A stretch of 55,773 nt of DNA from Bordetella parapertussis (GTDB taxonomy: Bacteria; Pseudomonadota; Gammaproteobacteria; Burkholderiales; SG8-41), in assembly GCA_945901405.1 (NCBI GenBank), contig CAMDLH010000019.1:1-55773 (forward strand), written 5' to 3'. Shown here in pieces: positions 1 to 8,811 of the stretch; position 1 is the first letter of the stretch, and every line of letters begins with the position of its first letter. The notes under the pieces were generated by a model. That model was not told where the DNA came from, ran no database searches, and worked only from the letters and a program-made list of their open reading frames with translations. Made by a program: the position numbers and the translations under genes.

Positions 1-135
1 CATGCCGAGCCGCTTCGGCTACGCAAACATCCGCGCGGACCGAAAGTGCGTGCAAAGAAAGGTTACGTATCTCGAAGCACAGCCCAACGACACGTCGCAA
101 CCTCTCGCGTCCTCAAGGACGGCAAAATTAAATGA
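1..135 (+). CDS. C-terminal tail of an unidentified upstream gene (partial)
   Basis: Frame 1 is open from the window edge to a TGA at 133-135 and encodes 44 residues that are strongly basic (many Arg and Lys, ending in DGKIK). The stop overlaps the start of the aminotransferase gene as ATGA, the usual sign of translational coupling. I do not recognise the family. A chance open frame is possible, so the main support is the precise overlap with the next gene. Confidence 0.4.
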   Translation, partial: HAEPLRLRKHPRGPKVRAKKGYVSRSTAQRHVATSRVLKDGKIK

Positions 136-1514
136 CCTTGAAAGGGCTGGCTCTGAGTAGCGCAACGCCCTATCGCCAGCACCCCGCGGTCGTGGCGTAC
201 GCGCGCCACGTCAATCCAACATTCATCGATCTGCTCAACGTGCTGGGCTATGGCCGCGTGTTCACGCGCGCACAGGACGTGTGGCTGTGGGATCACGACG
301 GCAAGCGCTACCTCGATTGCCTCGCGAGTTTCGGCGCAGCCAATCTGGGCCACAACCATCCGCGCCTAATTGCGCGGCTTGAACAGTTTTTCAAGACCGA
401 TGCGCTCAATTGCTTTCATGTGGGGCCGTCGCCGTACATGGCTGACCTCGCGCAAGCTCTTGCCGGTCTCGCCGGGGAGCCGCTGGAAATCACGCTCTTT
501 TCCAACAGCGGCGCGGAGGCTGTTGAAGCCGGCATGAAGCTCGCGCTGGTGGCGACGAGGCGCACAAAAATTGTTTACTGCGACGGCGCGTTTCACGGCA
601 CCAGTTTGGGTACGCTAGTCGTGATGGGCGACGACCGCCGCCGCAAGGCACTCGAGCCATCCGTGGTGAATTCGCGGGCCATCCCTTTTGGCGATCTGGC
701 GGCGCTCGAAGCCGCGCTGTCCAAACGCGACGTGGCGGCGTTTCTGGTGGAGCCGATTCAAGCCGAGGGCGGCGTGATCCTGCCGCCGCCGGGTTATCTC
801 AAGCAGGCGCAGGCCTTGTGCGCCCGCCATGGCGCGTACCTGATACTCGACGAAGTGCAGACCGGCATCGGGCGCTGCGGGAAAATGTTTGCGTACCAGG
901 CCGAGGACATGACGCCGGATATTCTGGTGCTGGCAAAATCGCTCGGCGGCGGCATCGCCGCCATCGGCGCAACGCTCACCAGCCGCGAGATTTACCGCAA
1001 GGCATTCGGCACGATGGAGTGCTTCGATAGTCACGGCGCCACCTTCGCCGGCAACAGCCTTGCGTGCGTGGCGGCGCTGGAGACGCTGCAAATCATGCAC
1101 GACGAAAAACTTGCCGCGAACAGTGCTGCGCGTGGCGAACAGCTCTTGTCGGGTTTGCAAAAAAAACTTGCCGGACATCCATTCGTGAAAAACATTCGCG
1201 GCCGCGGCCTGCTGGCGGCCGTGGAGATCGGCCCCACGGCCAGCGGCTGGGCGAACAACCTCGCGCCCTCCCTCGTATCGCTGGTGTCGAAGAAAGTCTT
1301 CGGCCAGTGGATTTCGTTAAAGCTGCTGGAACGCGGCATCGTTTGCCAGCCCGCCGCAAATCGCTGGGACATTTTGAAAGTGGAACCTGCGCTGACCATA
1401 CGCGAGGCCGAAGTGGAGCAATTCATCGACACCATCGGCAGCATCCTGCACGAATATCAATCGCTGCCGGTGCTGCTGGCCGATGTCGCCAAGCGCGTTA
1501 CTGGCATCACGTGA
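132..1514 (+). CDS. PLP-dependent class-III aminotransferase
   Basis: This 460-residue protein has the fold-type I class-III aminotransferase layout: SNSGAEAVEAGMKLA (about 124-138) for phosphate and pyridine binding, the pyridine-nitrogen aspartate in ILDEVQTGIGR (D240), and the Schiff-base lysine in LAKSLGGG (K269). The family (ornithine, putrescine, acetylornithine and related aminotransferases) moves an amino group from a terminal amine to a 2-oxo acid. The substrate cannot be read from sequence. The gene starts in ATGA overlap with the upstream frame, and its stop overlaps the GTG of the radical SAM gene, so it is part of a tightly coupled operon. The C-terminal extension after residue 430 (SLPVLLADVAKRVTGIT) is not typical of the short biosynthetic members. 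Confidence 0.9.
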   Translation: MTLKGLALSSATPYRQHPAVVAYARHVNPTFIDLLNVLGYGRVFTRAQDVWLWDHDGKRYLDCLASFGAANLGHNHPRLIARLEQFFKTDALNCFHVGPSPYMADLAQALAGLAGEPLEITLFSNSGAEAVEAGMKLALVATRRTKIVYCDGAFHGTSLGTLVVMGDDRRRKALEPSVVNSRAIPFGDLAALEAALSKRDVAAFLVEPIQAEGGVILPPPGYLKQAQALCARHGAYLILDEVQTGIGRCGKMFAYQAEDMTPDILVLAKSLGGGIAAIGATLTSREIYRKAFGTMECFDSHGATFAGNSLACVAALETLQIMHDEKLAANSAARGEQLLSGLQKKLAGHPFVKNIRGRGLLAAVEIGPTASGWANNLAPSLVSLVSKKVFGQWISLKLLERGIVCQPAANRWDILKVEPALTIREAEVEQFIDTIGSILHEYQSLPVLLADVAKRVTGIT

Positions 1515-2515
1515 ACTTGTTATCCAAGGATATCCAATGGGCGCTGGGCATCGCGCGCCGGCGGCCATTTCAGTGCCTGGTCCAGGTGACCAATCGCTGT
1601 AATATGAAATGCAGCTTTTGTGACTTCTGGCCCAACGGCGTGCCCTCGCGCGAGGAGCTTACGCTGGCGGACTTCGAGCGCATTGCACGCGAGCTCGCGG
1701 GCATCGGGCGCTTTCTCATCTCCGTCGAGGGTGGTGAGCCGTTTGTGCGCCCCGATCTGATTGAGATCGTGCGCGCTTTTGCGCGCTGGCACGTGCCGGT
1801 GCTCTACACCAACGGCTGGTATGTCGAATCCGAATCCGCACGCGAGCTGTTCGCGGCGGGATTGACCCAAGTCGGTGTATCGATTGATTTCCCCGATGCA
1901 GAACGCCACAACAAAAAGCGCGTGCTCGAAGGCGCGTTTGCACGGGCGACGCGCGCGATAGAATATTTTCGCGACGCCGCGCCGCACGGCGGCAAGCAGG
2001 TGCACATCATGACGGTGCTGATGAAGGACAATCAGGACGACATCGAGAGCATGCTGAAATTAAGCGCGTCGCTCAACGTCGGCCATTGCTTCACTCTGAT
2101 CGCGGAGAAAGGCTTTCGCCGCGGCAACACCCGTGCCATGCCCACGCGATCCCTGTCCAGTGAATTGACTGAACTGTGGAGCCGCTACCCGCACATGCGC
2201 ATGTTTCGCGACTACCTTTCGCGCATCGATACGTTCCTCGCGCAAGGCGACATGCCCGCCTGCCACGCCGGGCGGCAGAGTTTCAATATCGACCATGGCG
2301 GCAACGTCTCGCCGTGCATCGAAAAAATCGACCGCGCCGCCGGTAACGTGCGTAATGAACCGCTGCAAGACATCGTTGCGCGCATGCACGATCTGCCCGA
2401 GGTGCGTACCTGCCAGGATTGCTGGACGCTGTGCCGCGGTTTCAGTCAGGCGCTGGGCAATGGCGGCAATGCAAGAAGCTGGGTTGATCTGGCGACACGC
2501 ATGAGATCACGCTGA
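1511..2515 (+). CDS. Radical SAM enzyme with SPASM-like C-terminal domain
   Basis: I start this gene at GTG 1511, which overlaps the preceding stop as GTGA. The longer open frame upstream is only the shadow of the aminotransferase gene. The 334-residue product has the radical SAM [4Fe-4S] motif C-x3-C-x2-C at C30, C34 and C37 (TNRCNMKCSFCDFW). Near its end it has a SPASM-type pattern: CHAG...GGNVSPC, a GN, then CQDCWTLCRG. SPASM proteins carry auxiliary Fe-S clusters and often modify peptides or small molecules using 5'-deoxyadenosyl radicals. No precursor peptide gene is visible nearby. Coupling to an aminotransferase on one side and a phospholipase-C-like protein on the other suggests one pathway with an unknown product. 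Confidence 0.88.
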   Translation: MNLLSKDIQWALGIARRRPFQCLVQVTNRCNMKCSFCDFWPNGVPSREELTLADFERIARELAGIGRFLISVEGGEPFVRPDLIEIVRAFARWHVPVLYTNGWYVESESARELFAAGLTQVGVSIDFPDAERHNKKRVLEGAFARATRAIEYFRDAAPHGGKQVHIMTVLMKDNQDDIESMLKLSASLNVGHCFTLIAEKGFRRGNTRAMPTRSLSSELTELWSRYPHMRMFRDYLSRIDTFLAQGDMPACHAGRQSFNIDHGGNVSPCIEKIDRAAGNVRNEPLQDIVARMHDLPEVRTCQDCWTLCRGFSQALGNGGNARSWVDLATRMRSR

Positions 2516-3369
2516 TGTGGTTTAACGGCTTTATCGCGGTGATCGACATGGCGCTCGAACACCTGGATGCGCCGCTGTTGCGCGATCACCGCGACGCGCT
2601 CATCCTCGGCGCGTTTCGCGAGGACGTGTGTTACCTGCCGGGCGCGCAATTTGTTTTTCAGAGTCCGTCGTTGACGCATTTTCGCCGGAGCAATTTGCCC
2701 GGTGGATTTATTCCGTACCTCACCGATGGCGCGGGTGCGCGTGCGGAAAAGTTCATGCACAAGGCGCTGCGCGAATTTGCGCGCGGGCACGAGGCCGCCG
2801 CATTCGTGCAACTGGGGCGCGCCGCGCATCCGCTGATCGACATGAGTTGCCCGGTGCACGCGCAGGGTGTGGCGCATACCACTGATCCGTTCGAGTGGTG
2901 CGTTGAAGCCATGGTTGATGAACTGCGCGCGCTGCCGGTAAGCGCTGTCAGCGCGGGCGCGAGTGCGGCGGATATCGTCGAAGACATGGCACGCTTCGCG
3001 CAAGACTTCAAGGCAGACATGACCAACAGTCCATGGGGGCGCATGCTGCGGCATTGGCATCGCCGCACGCCGGTGCGCGCCGCGCTTGCGCGCGAGCAGG
3101 CGCGTGTGCTGATTCCGCGCGCGGCCGCCAGCACGGCGAATTTGTTCGAGCTATTTTTGCAACGCGCCGGCGCGAACGCGCTTGCGCCCGCCGCCGAAGG
3201 TCTTGCGCAAACGACGCTCGGTCTTGAAATGCCGCGTGGCGGCGTGCGCACCTGGTTCGCGCAACTCGACGCGTTTTGTATGAATCACGGCGGCGCCAGA
3301 CACTATGGCGCGCTGCTGAATCTGCTGGCTCGGTGCCGTGAGCAATTGGACACGCAAGTAACACAATAA
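2515..3369 (+). CDS. Zinc-dependent phospholipase C / S1-P1 nuclease-like protein
   Basis: The ATG at 2515 shares its A with the preceding TGA (TGATG). The 284-residue protein lacks a signal peptide. It contains HPLIDMSCPVHAQ (H105, D109, H115), followed by H121 and FEWCVE (E127). This matches the H...D...P-H and later H..FE metal-ligand pattern of bacterial zinc-dependent phospholipase C and S1/P1 nucleases. An N-terminal GAFREDVCYLPG may supply further ligands. The fold assignment is by motif only, so the substrate is unknown. It is the last gene of the coupled trio, and an AT-rich recurrent motif begins at its stop codon. Confidence 0.6.
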   Translation: MWFNGFIAVIDMALEHLDAPLLRDHRDALILGAFREDVCYLPGAQFVFQSPSLTHFRRSNLPGGFIPYLTDGAGARAEKFMHKALREFARGHEAAAFVQLGRAAHPLIDMSCPVHAQGVAHTTDPFEWCVEAMVDELRALPVSAVSAGASAADIVEDMARFAQDFKADMTNSPWGRMLRHWHRRTPVRAALAREQARVLIPRAAASTANLFELFLQRAGANALAPAAEGLAQTTLGLEMPRGGVRTWFAQLDAFCMNHGGARHYGALLNLLARCREQLDTQVTQ

Positions 3370-3396
3370 TAATTTTGTTTAAAAACAATTAGTTAT
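3369..3396 (-). repeat. AT-rich 28-nt recurrent motif, copy 1
   Basis: On the minus strand this reads ATAACTAATTGTTTTTA followed by an A/T tract. It belongs to the motif family described in the findings and begins at the stop codon of the phospholipase-C-like gene. Confidence 0.55.
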
Positions 3397-3477
3397 AAAC
3401 ACCGCTCTCGTGCCGAGCCGTCGAAGTGAAATACAATTCAGGGAGCTGACTCCGCGTGACAACTTCCAAGGATCGAA

Positions 3478-4155
3478 ATGGACGCAGGCATTTGGGCGAT
3501 CTGGTATGACATTGCCGCCGAAAACAAGGCGGAGTATCTGCGCTGGTTTCACGGCGTGCATATTCCCGAAAAACTCGCGCGGCCCGGCTATCTGTGGGCC
3601 GCGCACTATGAACTGGGCCACGGCGCGCGCGGCAAGGGTTATCTTGCACTTTTCGGCGGCGAGAACACGCACACGTTTTTAAATCCCGGTCCGGCGCAGC
3701 TCGCCGCGCGGCAAAGTGCCGCCACGCGGCGCATGATGTTCATGCGCGTGAACGCGGCGATGTGCATTCTTGCGGAAGAAACGCGCGTCAATGGGCCGGA
3801 AGCGGCGCAGCGCGCGGGCATGACCACCGCGCCAGTGGTGCAAATGGGCAACTTCAACGCGCCCTCGCCCGCGGTTGAAGACGACCTCGGCAGTTTCTAC
3901 GCGCAGGAGCGTTTTCCGCTGATGGCAACGCTGCCCGGCTGTGTTGCCACGCGTAAACTTGCAGCCACCGTCGGCGCCTACAAGCATTCGATACTCTACG
4001 AGTTCACTACACTCGCGATGCGCGAGCAGCATTACGCCAAATACGAAGCCGATGCGCACGATCCGAATACCTGGATGGGGCGCGTGATTCCGAAGCTGAA
4101 TCATGCGCCGTATTCGCCGGCGGTGGGCGTGCGCATCTGGCCCGCGATTGAATAA
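3478..4155 (+). CDS. Small protein with two dimeric alpha-beta barrel (EthD-like) repeats
   Basis: This 225-residue protein has no signal peptide. Its beginning (IWAIWYDIAAENKAEYLRWF) and its middle (from about residue 120, a second strand-helix unit with ERFPLMATLPGC) look like tandem ferredoxin-like barrels as in EthD and related dimeric alpha-beta barrel proteins. No catalytic motif is obvious. An AAGGA ribosome binding site precedes ATG 3478. It is the first gene of a rightward operon with an isocitrate-lyase family enzyme, an FAD monooxygenase and a Bug receptor, so a role in an oxidative catabolic step is plausible but unproven. Confidence 0.5.
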   Translation: MDAGIWAIWYDIAAENKAEYLRWFHGVHIPEKLARPGYLWAAHYELGHGARGKGYLALFGGENTHTFLNPGPAQLAARQSAATRRMMFMRVNAAMCILAEETRVNGPEAAQRAGMTTAPVVQMGNFNAPSPAVEDDLGSFYAQERFPLMATLPGCVATRKLAATVGAYKHSILYEFTTLAMREQHYAKYEADAHDPNTWMGRVIPKLNHAPYSPAVGVRIWPAIE

Positions 4156-4177
4156 CTCACAATCCCAAGGAGACAAC

Positions 4178-5068
4178 ATGGAGAAAGTAACTACCCGGCT
4201 GCGCAAACTCATTAACGGCGGCGAGTTGGTCATACAACCCGGCGTGTTCGACGGTTACAGCGCGCGCATGATCGAGCAGGCGGGCTTTCCTTCCGCCTTC
4301 ATATCCGGCGGCGGCCTCGCGGAGGTGCTGCTCGGCCATCCCGATATCGGTCTCATGGGCTTTGAGTTGAACCTCAACACCGTGCGCATGCTCGCCGCGT
4401 GCGTAAAAATTCCGCTGCTGGCCGACGCCGACACCGGCTACGGCAACGCGATCAACGTGTTTCATTTCGTGCGCGCGTTCGAACAGGCAGGGCTGGCCGG
4501 CGTGATGATCGAGGATCAGACCTGGCCCAAGCGCTGCGGGCACCTGGCGGGCAAGTCGGTCATCTCCGCCGAAGAGATGGTGGAAAAAGTACGCGCGGCG
4601 GTGGAAGCGCGGCGCGATGCGGATTTCGTCATCAAGTCGCGCACTGATTCGCTCGCCACGCACGGCATCAATGAAGTCGTGCGGCGGCTGAATCTTTACG
4701 CCGAGGCGGGCGCGGATCTGTTGTTCGCCGACGCGCTTCTGTCGGAGCAGGACATCACAACTGTCATCAAGAATATTTCGAAGCCGCTGTGCATCAACAT
4801 GGGCCTGGGCATCCGCCGCCGCGCCACCACGCCGCTGATTTCACCCGCGCGTCTCGCAGAACTGGGCGTGCGCGTGGTGATCTATCCGCGCCTGCTCACC
4901 GCCTGCGCGATCAAGGGCATGCAACACGGACTCGACGCATTGCAGCAGGCGATAAAAACCAAAGAGCCGATCGAGCGACCCGACCTGCTGGTGAGTTTCG
5001 AGGAACTGAACAACATCGTCGGCTTCGATGAATTCAAGGCGCTGGAAAGCAAGTTGGCGCAGCGGTAA
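4178..5068 (+). CDS. Isocitrate lyase / PEP mutase family enzyme
   Basis: I chose ATG 4178, which follows AAGGAGACAAC; the open frame continues upstream but overlaps the previous gene. The 296-residue protein has the superfamily's metal site ADADTGYG (D83, D85), the EDQ at 112-114, and the loop motif KRCGH (118-122) that carries the catalytic cysteine in C-C-bond-cleaving members such as methylisocitrate lyase. FISGGGLAEVLLGHPDIGLM is like 2,3-dimethylmalate and oxaloacetate-type lyases. It probably cleaves or decarboxylates a 2-hydroxy di- or tricarboxylate made by the neighbouring enzymes. Confidence 0.88.
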   Translation: MEKVTTRLRKLINGGELVIQPGVFDGYSARMIEQAGFPSAFISGGGLAEVLLGHPDIGLMGFELNLNTVRMLAACVKIPLLADADTGYGNAINVFHFVRAFEQAGLAGVMIEDQTWPKRCGHLAGKSVISAEEMVEKVRAAVEARRDADFVIKSRTDSLATHGINEVVRRLNLYAEAGADLLFADALLSEQDITTVIKNISKPLCINMGLGIRRRATTPLISPARLAELGVRVVIYPRLLTACAIKGMQHGLDALQQAIKTKEPIERPDLLVSFEELNNIVGFDEFKALESKLAQR

Positions 5069-5096
5069 AAATAATGATCAACACGGAGTCAGTGTA

Positions 5097-6377
5097 ATGC
5101 CCAGGGCTTTGGTAATCGGCGGATCGTTGGGCGGTCTGTTCGCGGCGAACATGCTGCGTTCGACCGGCTGGAAGGTGCAGGTGTTCGAGCGCGTGGGCGA
5201 CGATCTGGCGAGCCGCGGCGCGGGCATCGGCACGCACGAGGAGATGCTCGACATCATGCATCGCGTGGGCATCACGGTTGATGCATCGATAGGCGTGCAT
5301 CCGGAATCACGCACCTGTCTCGACCGCGCGGGCAATGTCCAGCACACCATGCCGCGCCCGCGAATTCTAAGTTCGTGGGGGCGGCTCTATCGCGCGCTGA
5401 AAGACGCGTTTCCGGTCGAGGATTATTTTTTCAACAAGTCGCTGGTTTCGTTCAAGGACGATGCCTCGGGAGTGACGGCGCTGTTCGCCGGCGGCGCCAG
5501 CGCGCACGGTGATCTGCTGATCGGCGCCGACGGCATCCGCTCCACGGTGCGCGCGCAGATCATGCCCGAGGCGCAGCCGCTATACGCGGGCTACGTCGCA
5601 TGGCGCGGCCTCATCGCCGAATCGTCATTGCCCAAATCGTTGCATGGTGAAATTTTCGCGCACAACATGGTGTGTTATCCCGACGGCGACGCGATGACGA
5701 TGTACGCCGTGCCGGGGCCGGACAACGACGTGCGCCCTGGCCATCGTGCGTACAACTGGGTGTGGTATCACCCGCTGAATAACGAAGGCCTGGCAGCGCT
5801 TTGCACCGACGCAACGGGGCTATGTCATGGCATGGCGATCCAGCCCGCGTTGATACGCCCGGAAGCAGTCACCGACATGCTCGCCACCGCGCGCACGGTG
5901 CTCGCGCCGCAGTGCGTCACGGTGATCGAGCTCACCGCGCAGCCGTTTTTTCAGGCTATTTTCGATCTTGAATCTCCGCGCATGTTTGTCAAGCGCGCGG
6001 CGATTCTGGGTGACGCTGCTTTCGTCGCGCGGCCGCACGTTGGTATGGGGGTCACCAAGGCGGCGCTCGACGCGGAGAGCCTCGCCGATGCGCTGCTGCA
6101 CACTGGCAATATTGATGAAGCACTTGAGCGCTACAACACGCAACAGCATTTGTTCGGCACGCGCGTGATCGCGCGCGCACGCCGCGTCGGCGCGCATCTG
6201 GGCGCGCAAGCGACGAAGCGGCCGGAAACCTGGACGCCGGAAGAACGCCACCAGGACCCGGTGCGCATGATGAACGAAAGCGGCGCGCGGCTGCGCGATG
6301 TGCCCGAACTGATCGAGCTGGTGCGCGCGTATCGCGCGCGGCGTGACGAAGCGGCGGCTATTCAGGCGCAAGTATGA
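5097..6377 (+). CDS. FAD-dependent aromatic-ring monooxygenase (2,6-dihydroxypyridine hydroxylase-like)
   Basis: Translation is placed at ATG 5097, after a GGAG, giving 426 residues. The N-terminus ALVIGGSLGGLFAANML is the GxGxxG dinucleotide-binding fold. GADGIRSTVR is the DG motif that contacts FAD and NAD(P)H, and AILGDAAFVARPHVGMGVTKAALDA is the GD motif that binds the FAD ribityl chain. Together these define class A flavin monooxygenases. The overall look is closest to 2,6-dihydroxypyridine 3-monooxygenase, an enzyme of N-heterocycle breakdown, but substrate prediction by eye is weak. It sits 28 bp after the lyase gene. Confidence 0.85.
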   Translation: MPRALVIGGSLGGLFAANMLRSTGWKVQVFERVGDDLASRGAGIGTHEEMLDIMHRVGITVDASIGVHPESRTCLDRAGNVQHTMPRPRILSSWGRLYRALKDAFPVEDYFFNKSLVSFKDDASGVTALFAGGASAHGDLLIGADGIRSTVRAQIMPEAQPLYAGYVAWRGLIAESSLPKSLHGEIFAHNMVCYPDGDAMTMYAVPGPDNDVRPGHRAYNWVWYHPLNNEGLAALCTDATGLCHGMAIQPALIRPEAVTDMLATARTVLAPQCVTVIELTAQPFFQAIFDLESPRMFVKRAAILGDAAFVARPHVGMGVTKAALDAESLADALLHTGNIDEALERYNTQQHLFGTRVIARARRVGAHLGAQATKRPETWTPEERHQDPVRMMNESGARLRDVPELIELVRAYRARRDEAAAIQAQV

Positions 6378-6448
6378 TGGCCGGTTCGGTGCGTTGAAGA
6401 ACTCAGCGCCTCCGCGGTGAAAGGTTCAGAGAATAATTGGAGCAAATG

Positions 6449-7447
6449 ATGCGCGCCGTAAATTCATGCATCGCCATAGGGTTGCTGATGTCGCTGACAA
6501 TCGCCCCTGTTTCGGCACAGAAAGAATCCGCGAATTACCCCGCGCGAGTCGTCAACCTCGTCAATCCATTCTCGCCCGGCGCCAGCACCGACATCGTCGC
6601 GCGCGTGATCGCGCAGAAGCTCACCGAAGCCTGGGGGCAATCGGTGATCGTGGAGAACCGGCCCGGCGCCAGCGGCACGATAGGCCTAGCCGCCGTGGCG
6701 CGTGCGCCCGCGGATGGCCACATGCTCGGCATGATTATCGTCACGCATGCCACCAACGCGGCGCTGCAAGGCGCCAAGTCAACAATTGCCACGATAGACC
6801 TCACGCGCGATTTCGCGCCCGTCACCCAGGTGGTGTCGCAGCCGTATGTCATCGTGGTCAATCCGAGTCTGCCCGCGCGCTCGATACGCGAACTTGTGGC
6901 GCTCGCCAAATCCAGGCCGGGCGCGTTGACTTACGGATCGTCGGGCATCGGCAGCGTGCTGCATCTCGCGGGCGAGCTGCTTGCGGTGCAGACCAAGGTG
7001 CAGATGACGCACGTGCCGTACAAGGGCGCGGCGCCCGCGCTGGCCGATGTGGCGGGCGGTCATCTCATGGTGCAGTTCACCACGCGCATGTCCGCGCAGC
7101 CGTTTATCGCCACCGGGCGCGTGCGTGCGCTTGCGGTCACCACGACCGAGCGCGTGCCGGGGCTGGACCTGCCGACCATACAGGAATCCGGCATCACCGG
7201 GCCGTACGAAGTGAACGGCTGGTACGGCATCGGCGCACCAGCGGGCACGCCCGCGGCCATCGTCGAGCGGCTCAATCAGGACATCAACCGTATACTGAAA
7301 ATGCCCGACGTGCGCGAGCGCATGACCACCGAGGGCGCCATTCCCACAGGCGGCACACCGGCGCAATTCGGCGAACTGGTGCGCTCCGAGGTCGAAAAGT
7401 GGCGGCGCATCATCAAGCAGGCGGCGATAGCGCCGGCATCGCGTTAA
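6449..7447 (+). CDS. Bug/TctC-family periplasmic solute receptor 1
   Basis: Start ATG 6449 is preferred because GGAG lies 6 bases upstream; an in-frame ATG at 6446 and a TTG at 6437 are also possible. A signal peptide ends near APVSAQ. The mature protein has the Bug signatures: PARVVNLVNPFSPGASTDIVAR, ENRPGASGTIG and a GHMLGMI strand. Bug proteins bind carboxylates or related small molecules for tripartite tricarboxylate transporters. TctA and TctB are absent from the window, so this receptor must use a remote permease or act in sensing. It closes the rightward four-gene operon and converges on the MmgE/PrpD gene 16 bp away. Confidence 0.92.
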   Translation: MRAVNSCIAIGLLMSLTIAPVSAQKESANYPARVVNLVNPFSPGASTDIVARVIAQKLTEAWGQSVIVENRPGASGTIGLAAVARAPADGHMLGMIIVTHATNAALQGAKSTIATIDLTRDFAPVTQVVSQPYVIVVNPSLPARSIRELVALAKSRPGALTYGSSGIGSVLHLAGELLAVQTKVQMTHVPYKGAAPALADVAGGHLMVQFTTRMSAQPFIATGRVRALAVTTTERVPGLDLPTIQESGITGPYEVNGWYGIGAPAGTPAAIVERLNQDINRILKMPDVRERMTTEGAIPTGGTPAQFGELVRSEVEKWRRIIKQAAIAPASR

Positions 7448-7463
7448 CGTCCGCGCCCAGGCC

Positions 7464-8807
7464 CTACGCAGTACGCGTAACCATCGTCATCACTTTGGCA
7501 AGCTTTCCAGGCTCCTCAAACCGGCGCAGCGCCTCGAACAGCACGCGGGTCTCGCCGCCGAGCACGGGTTCGACCAGCCCCGCGAATTTACTTTCCATGC
7601 CCGCCCAGCTCATCGGATTGCCGGGGTTGCCCAGCGCCAGCGGCACGTCGGCGCGCAGCGCACGGCCGTCGGCCAGATGCACTTCCACGTATCCCTCGGT
7701 GAGTTCTGTTCCCGGCTGCACCGCCACTTCCGATTTGGCGATCAGCGCGCGCAACGCGGGGTCGCGCAGGCGCGTGTCGGAGAAATCTCCCTCGACCGCC
7801 GCGTAGCCGGACAATCCGAGAGCCGCGCAATAGGCCACGCTGAATTTTCCTTCGAGCGGCGTTTGCGGATCGGGTTTGGCGGCGACCTGTAATGTCATGG
7901 GCGATGCGCCGAGCACGATGCGCTGAATCAATCCAGGATTCACACTAGTACTCAGCTTGCGCGCGGCATCCACGCAGGCATGCGTCGCCTTGCAGCAGGC
8001 ATACGGCTTGTAGGCGTTGCGCAACAACGCGAGGCCATCGCTGAATTCCAGCGGGCCGAGCGTTACCGAGCGATCCTGCACCAGCGTGCCCGCGAGGCCG
8101 TTGTCCGCGTCGAGCAGATGCGTCGCCGCCTCGAACCCCTCGCGCGCGAGGTCTGCCGCGAGCATGCCATCCATCGCCGCCTTGCCCAGGTGAAACGGTT
8201 TGCTCATGGTGCCGAACGATGCGTTAAGCCCGCCCGCCGTGGTGCCGGCCACGCCGAGTGCATTTGCAATCTGCGCGCGATTCAGCCCCAGCAGCACGCT
8301 GGCCGCGGCCGCCGCCGAGTAGCGGCCGAAAATCGAACTTGGATGAAAACCTTTGTACTGGAGCGCGCGGCCGAGTCCGCCGCCACCCAGCCGCGCGGAA
8401 ATTTCAAACCCGCAAATGAAGGCGGCCAGTGCTTCGCGTTCTGTCTTGCCGTGCGCCTCCGCCAGCGCGAGTGCGACGGCCCAGGTGGGGCCGCTGATGT
8501 GCCCCGCGCCGTCCATGTGCGTGTCGTCATAATCCATGCAGTGCGCCATGGTACCGTTGGCCAGGGCCGCCGCCGAAGGCGTCACCGCGGGGCCGAGCAG
8601 CATGTGTGCTTTTCCTTGGGGACCCCAATTGCGCGCAACGCGGCGCACCGCGCGTGCCGCCGGTTCGTTGGCGGCGCCGAGCGCCACGCCAAACCAATCC
8701 ACCAGACACATCCTGGCCGCATCGAGCACTTCGGGCGCGTAGTCGCGTCCAGGCGTGGCGGCGATGAAATCCGCCGCTGCGTCGCCTATGGGTGTGCTGG
8801 TTTTCAT
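7464..8807 (-). CDS. MmgE/PrpD family protein 1
   Basis: This 447-residue protein has the family's N-terminal all-helical domain (ARMCLVDWFGVALGA, MAHCMDYDDTHMDG) and the central GxxGTTAGGLNASFGTMSKPFHLGKAA segment. Next comes NAYKPYACCKATHACVDAA, which is the KPYPCC-like active-site stretch. Members include 2-methylcitrate dehydratase and cis-aconitate decarboxylase-related enzymes. Only 4 bp separate it from the thioesterase gene upstream, and it is the last gene of the leftward six-gene operon. The presence of two paralogues in the same operon suggests two different hydroxy-acid or isomer steps. Confidence 0.9.
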   Translation of the reverse strand: MKTSTPIGDAAADFIAATPGRDYAPEVLDAARMCLVDWFGVALGAANEPAARAVRRVARNWGPQGKAHMLLGPAVTPSAAALANGTMAHCMDYDDTHMDGAGHISGPTWAVALALAEAHGKTEREALAAFICGFEISARLGGGGLGRALQYKGFHPSSIFGRYSAAAAASVLLGLNRAQIANALGVAGTTAGGLNASFGTMSKPFHLGKAAMDGMLAADLAREGFEAATHLLDADNGLAGTLVQDRSVTLGPLEFSDGLALLRNAYKPYACCKATHACVDAARKLSTSVNPGLIQRIVLGASPMTLQVAAKPDPQTPLEGKFSVAYCAALGLSGYAAVEGDFSDTRLRDPALRALIAKSEVAVQPGTELTEGYVEVHLADGRALRADVPLALGNPGNPMSWAGMESKFAGLVEPVLGGETRVLFEALRRFEEPGKLAKVMTMVTRTA

Positions 8808-8811
8808 CGGG

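Noticed and set aside
1064..1510. Upstream extension of the radical SAM frame
   Set aside because: It overlaps the aminotransferase gene in another frame and reads like a shadow; GTG 1511 with the GTGA overlap fits better.
2658..3251. Long minus-strand frame opposite the phospholipase-C-like gene
   Set aside because: It is Ala/Arg/Ser-rich low-complexity translation, typical of antisense frames in GC-rich DNA, with no family match.
5050..5096. Possible degenerate copy of the AT-rich motif in the lyase-monooxygenase gap
   Set aside because: Only ATTATTTTTA-like similarity; too few matching positions to include.
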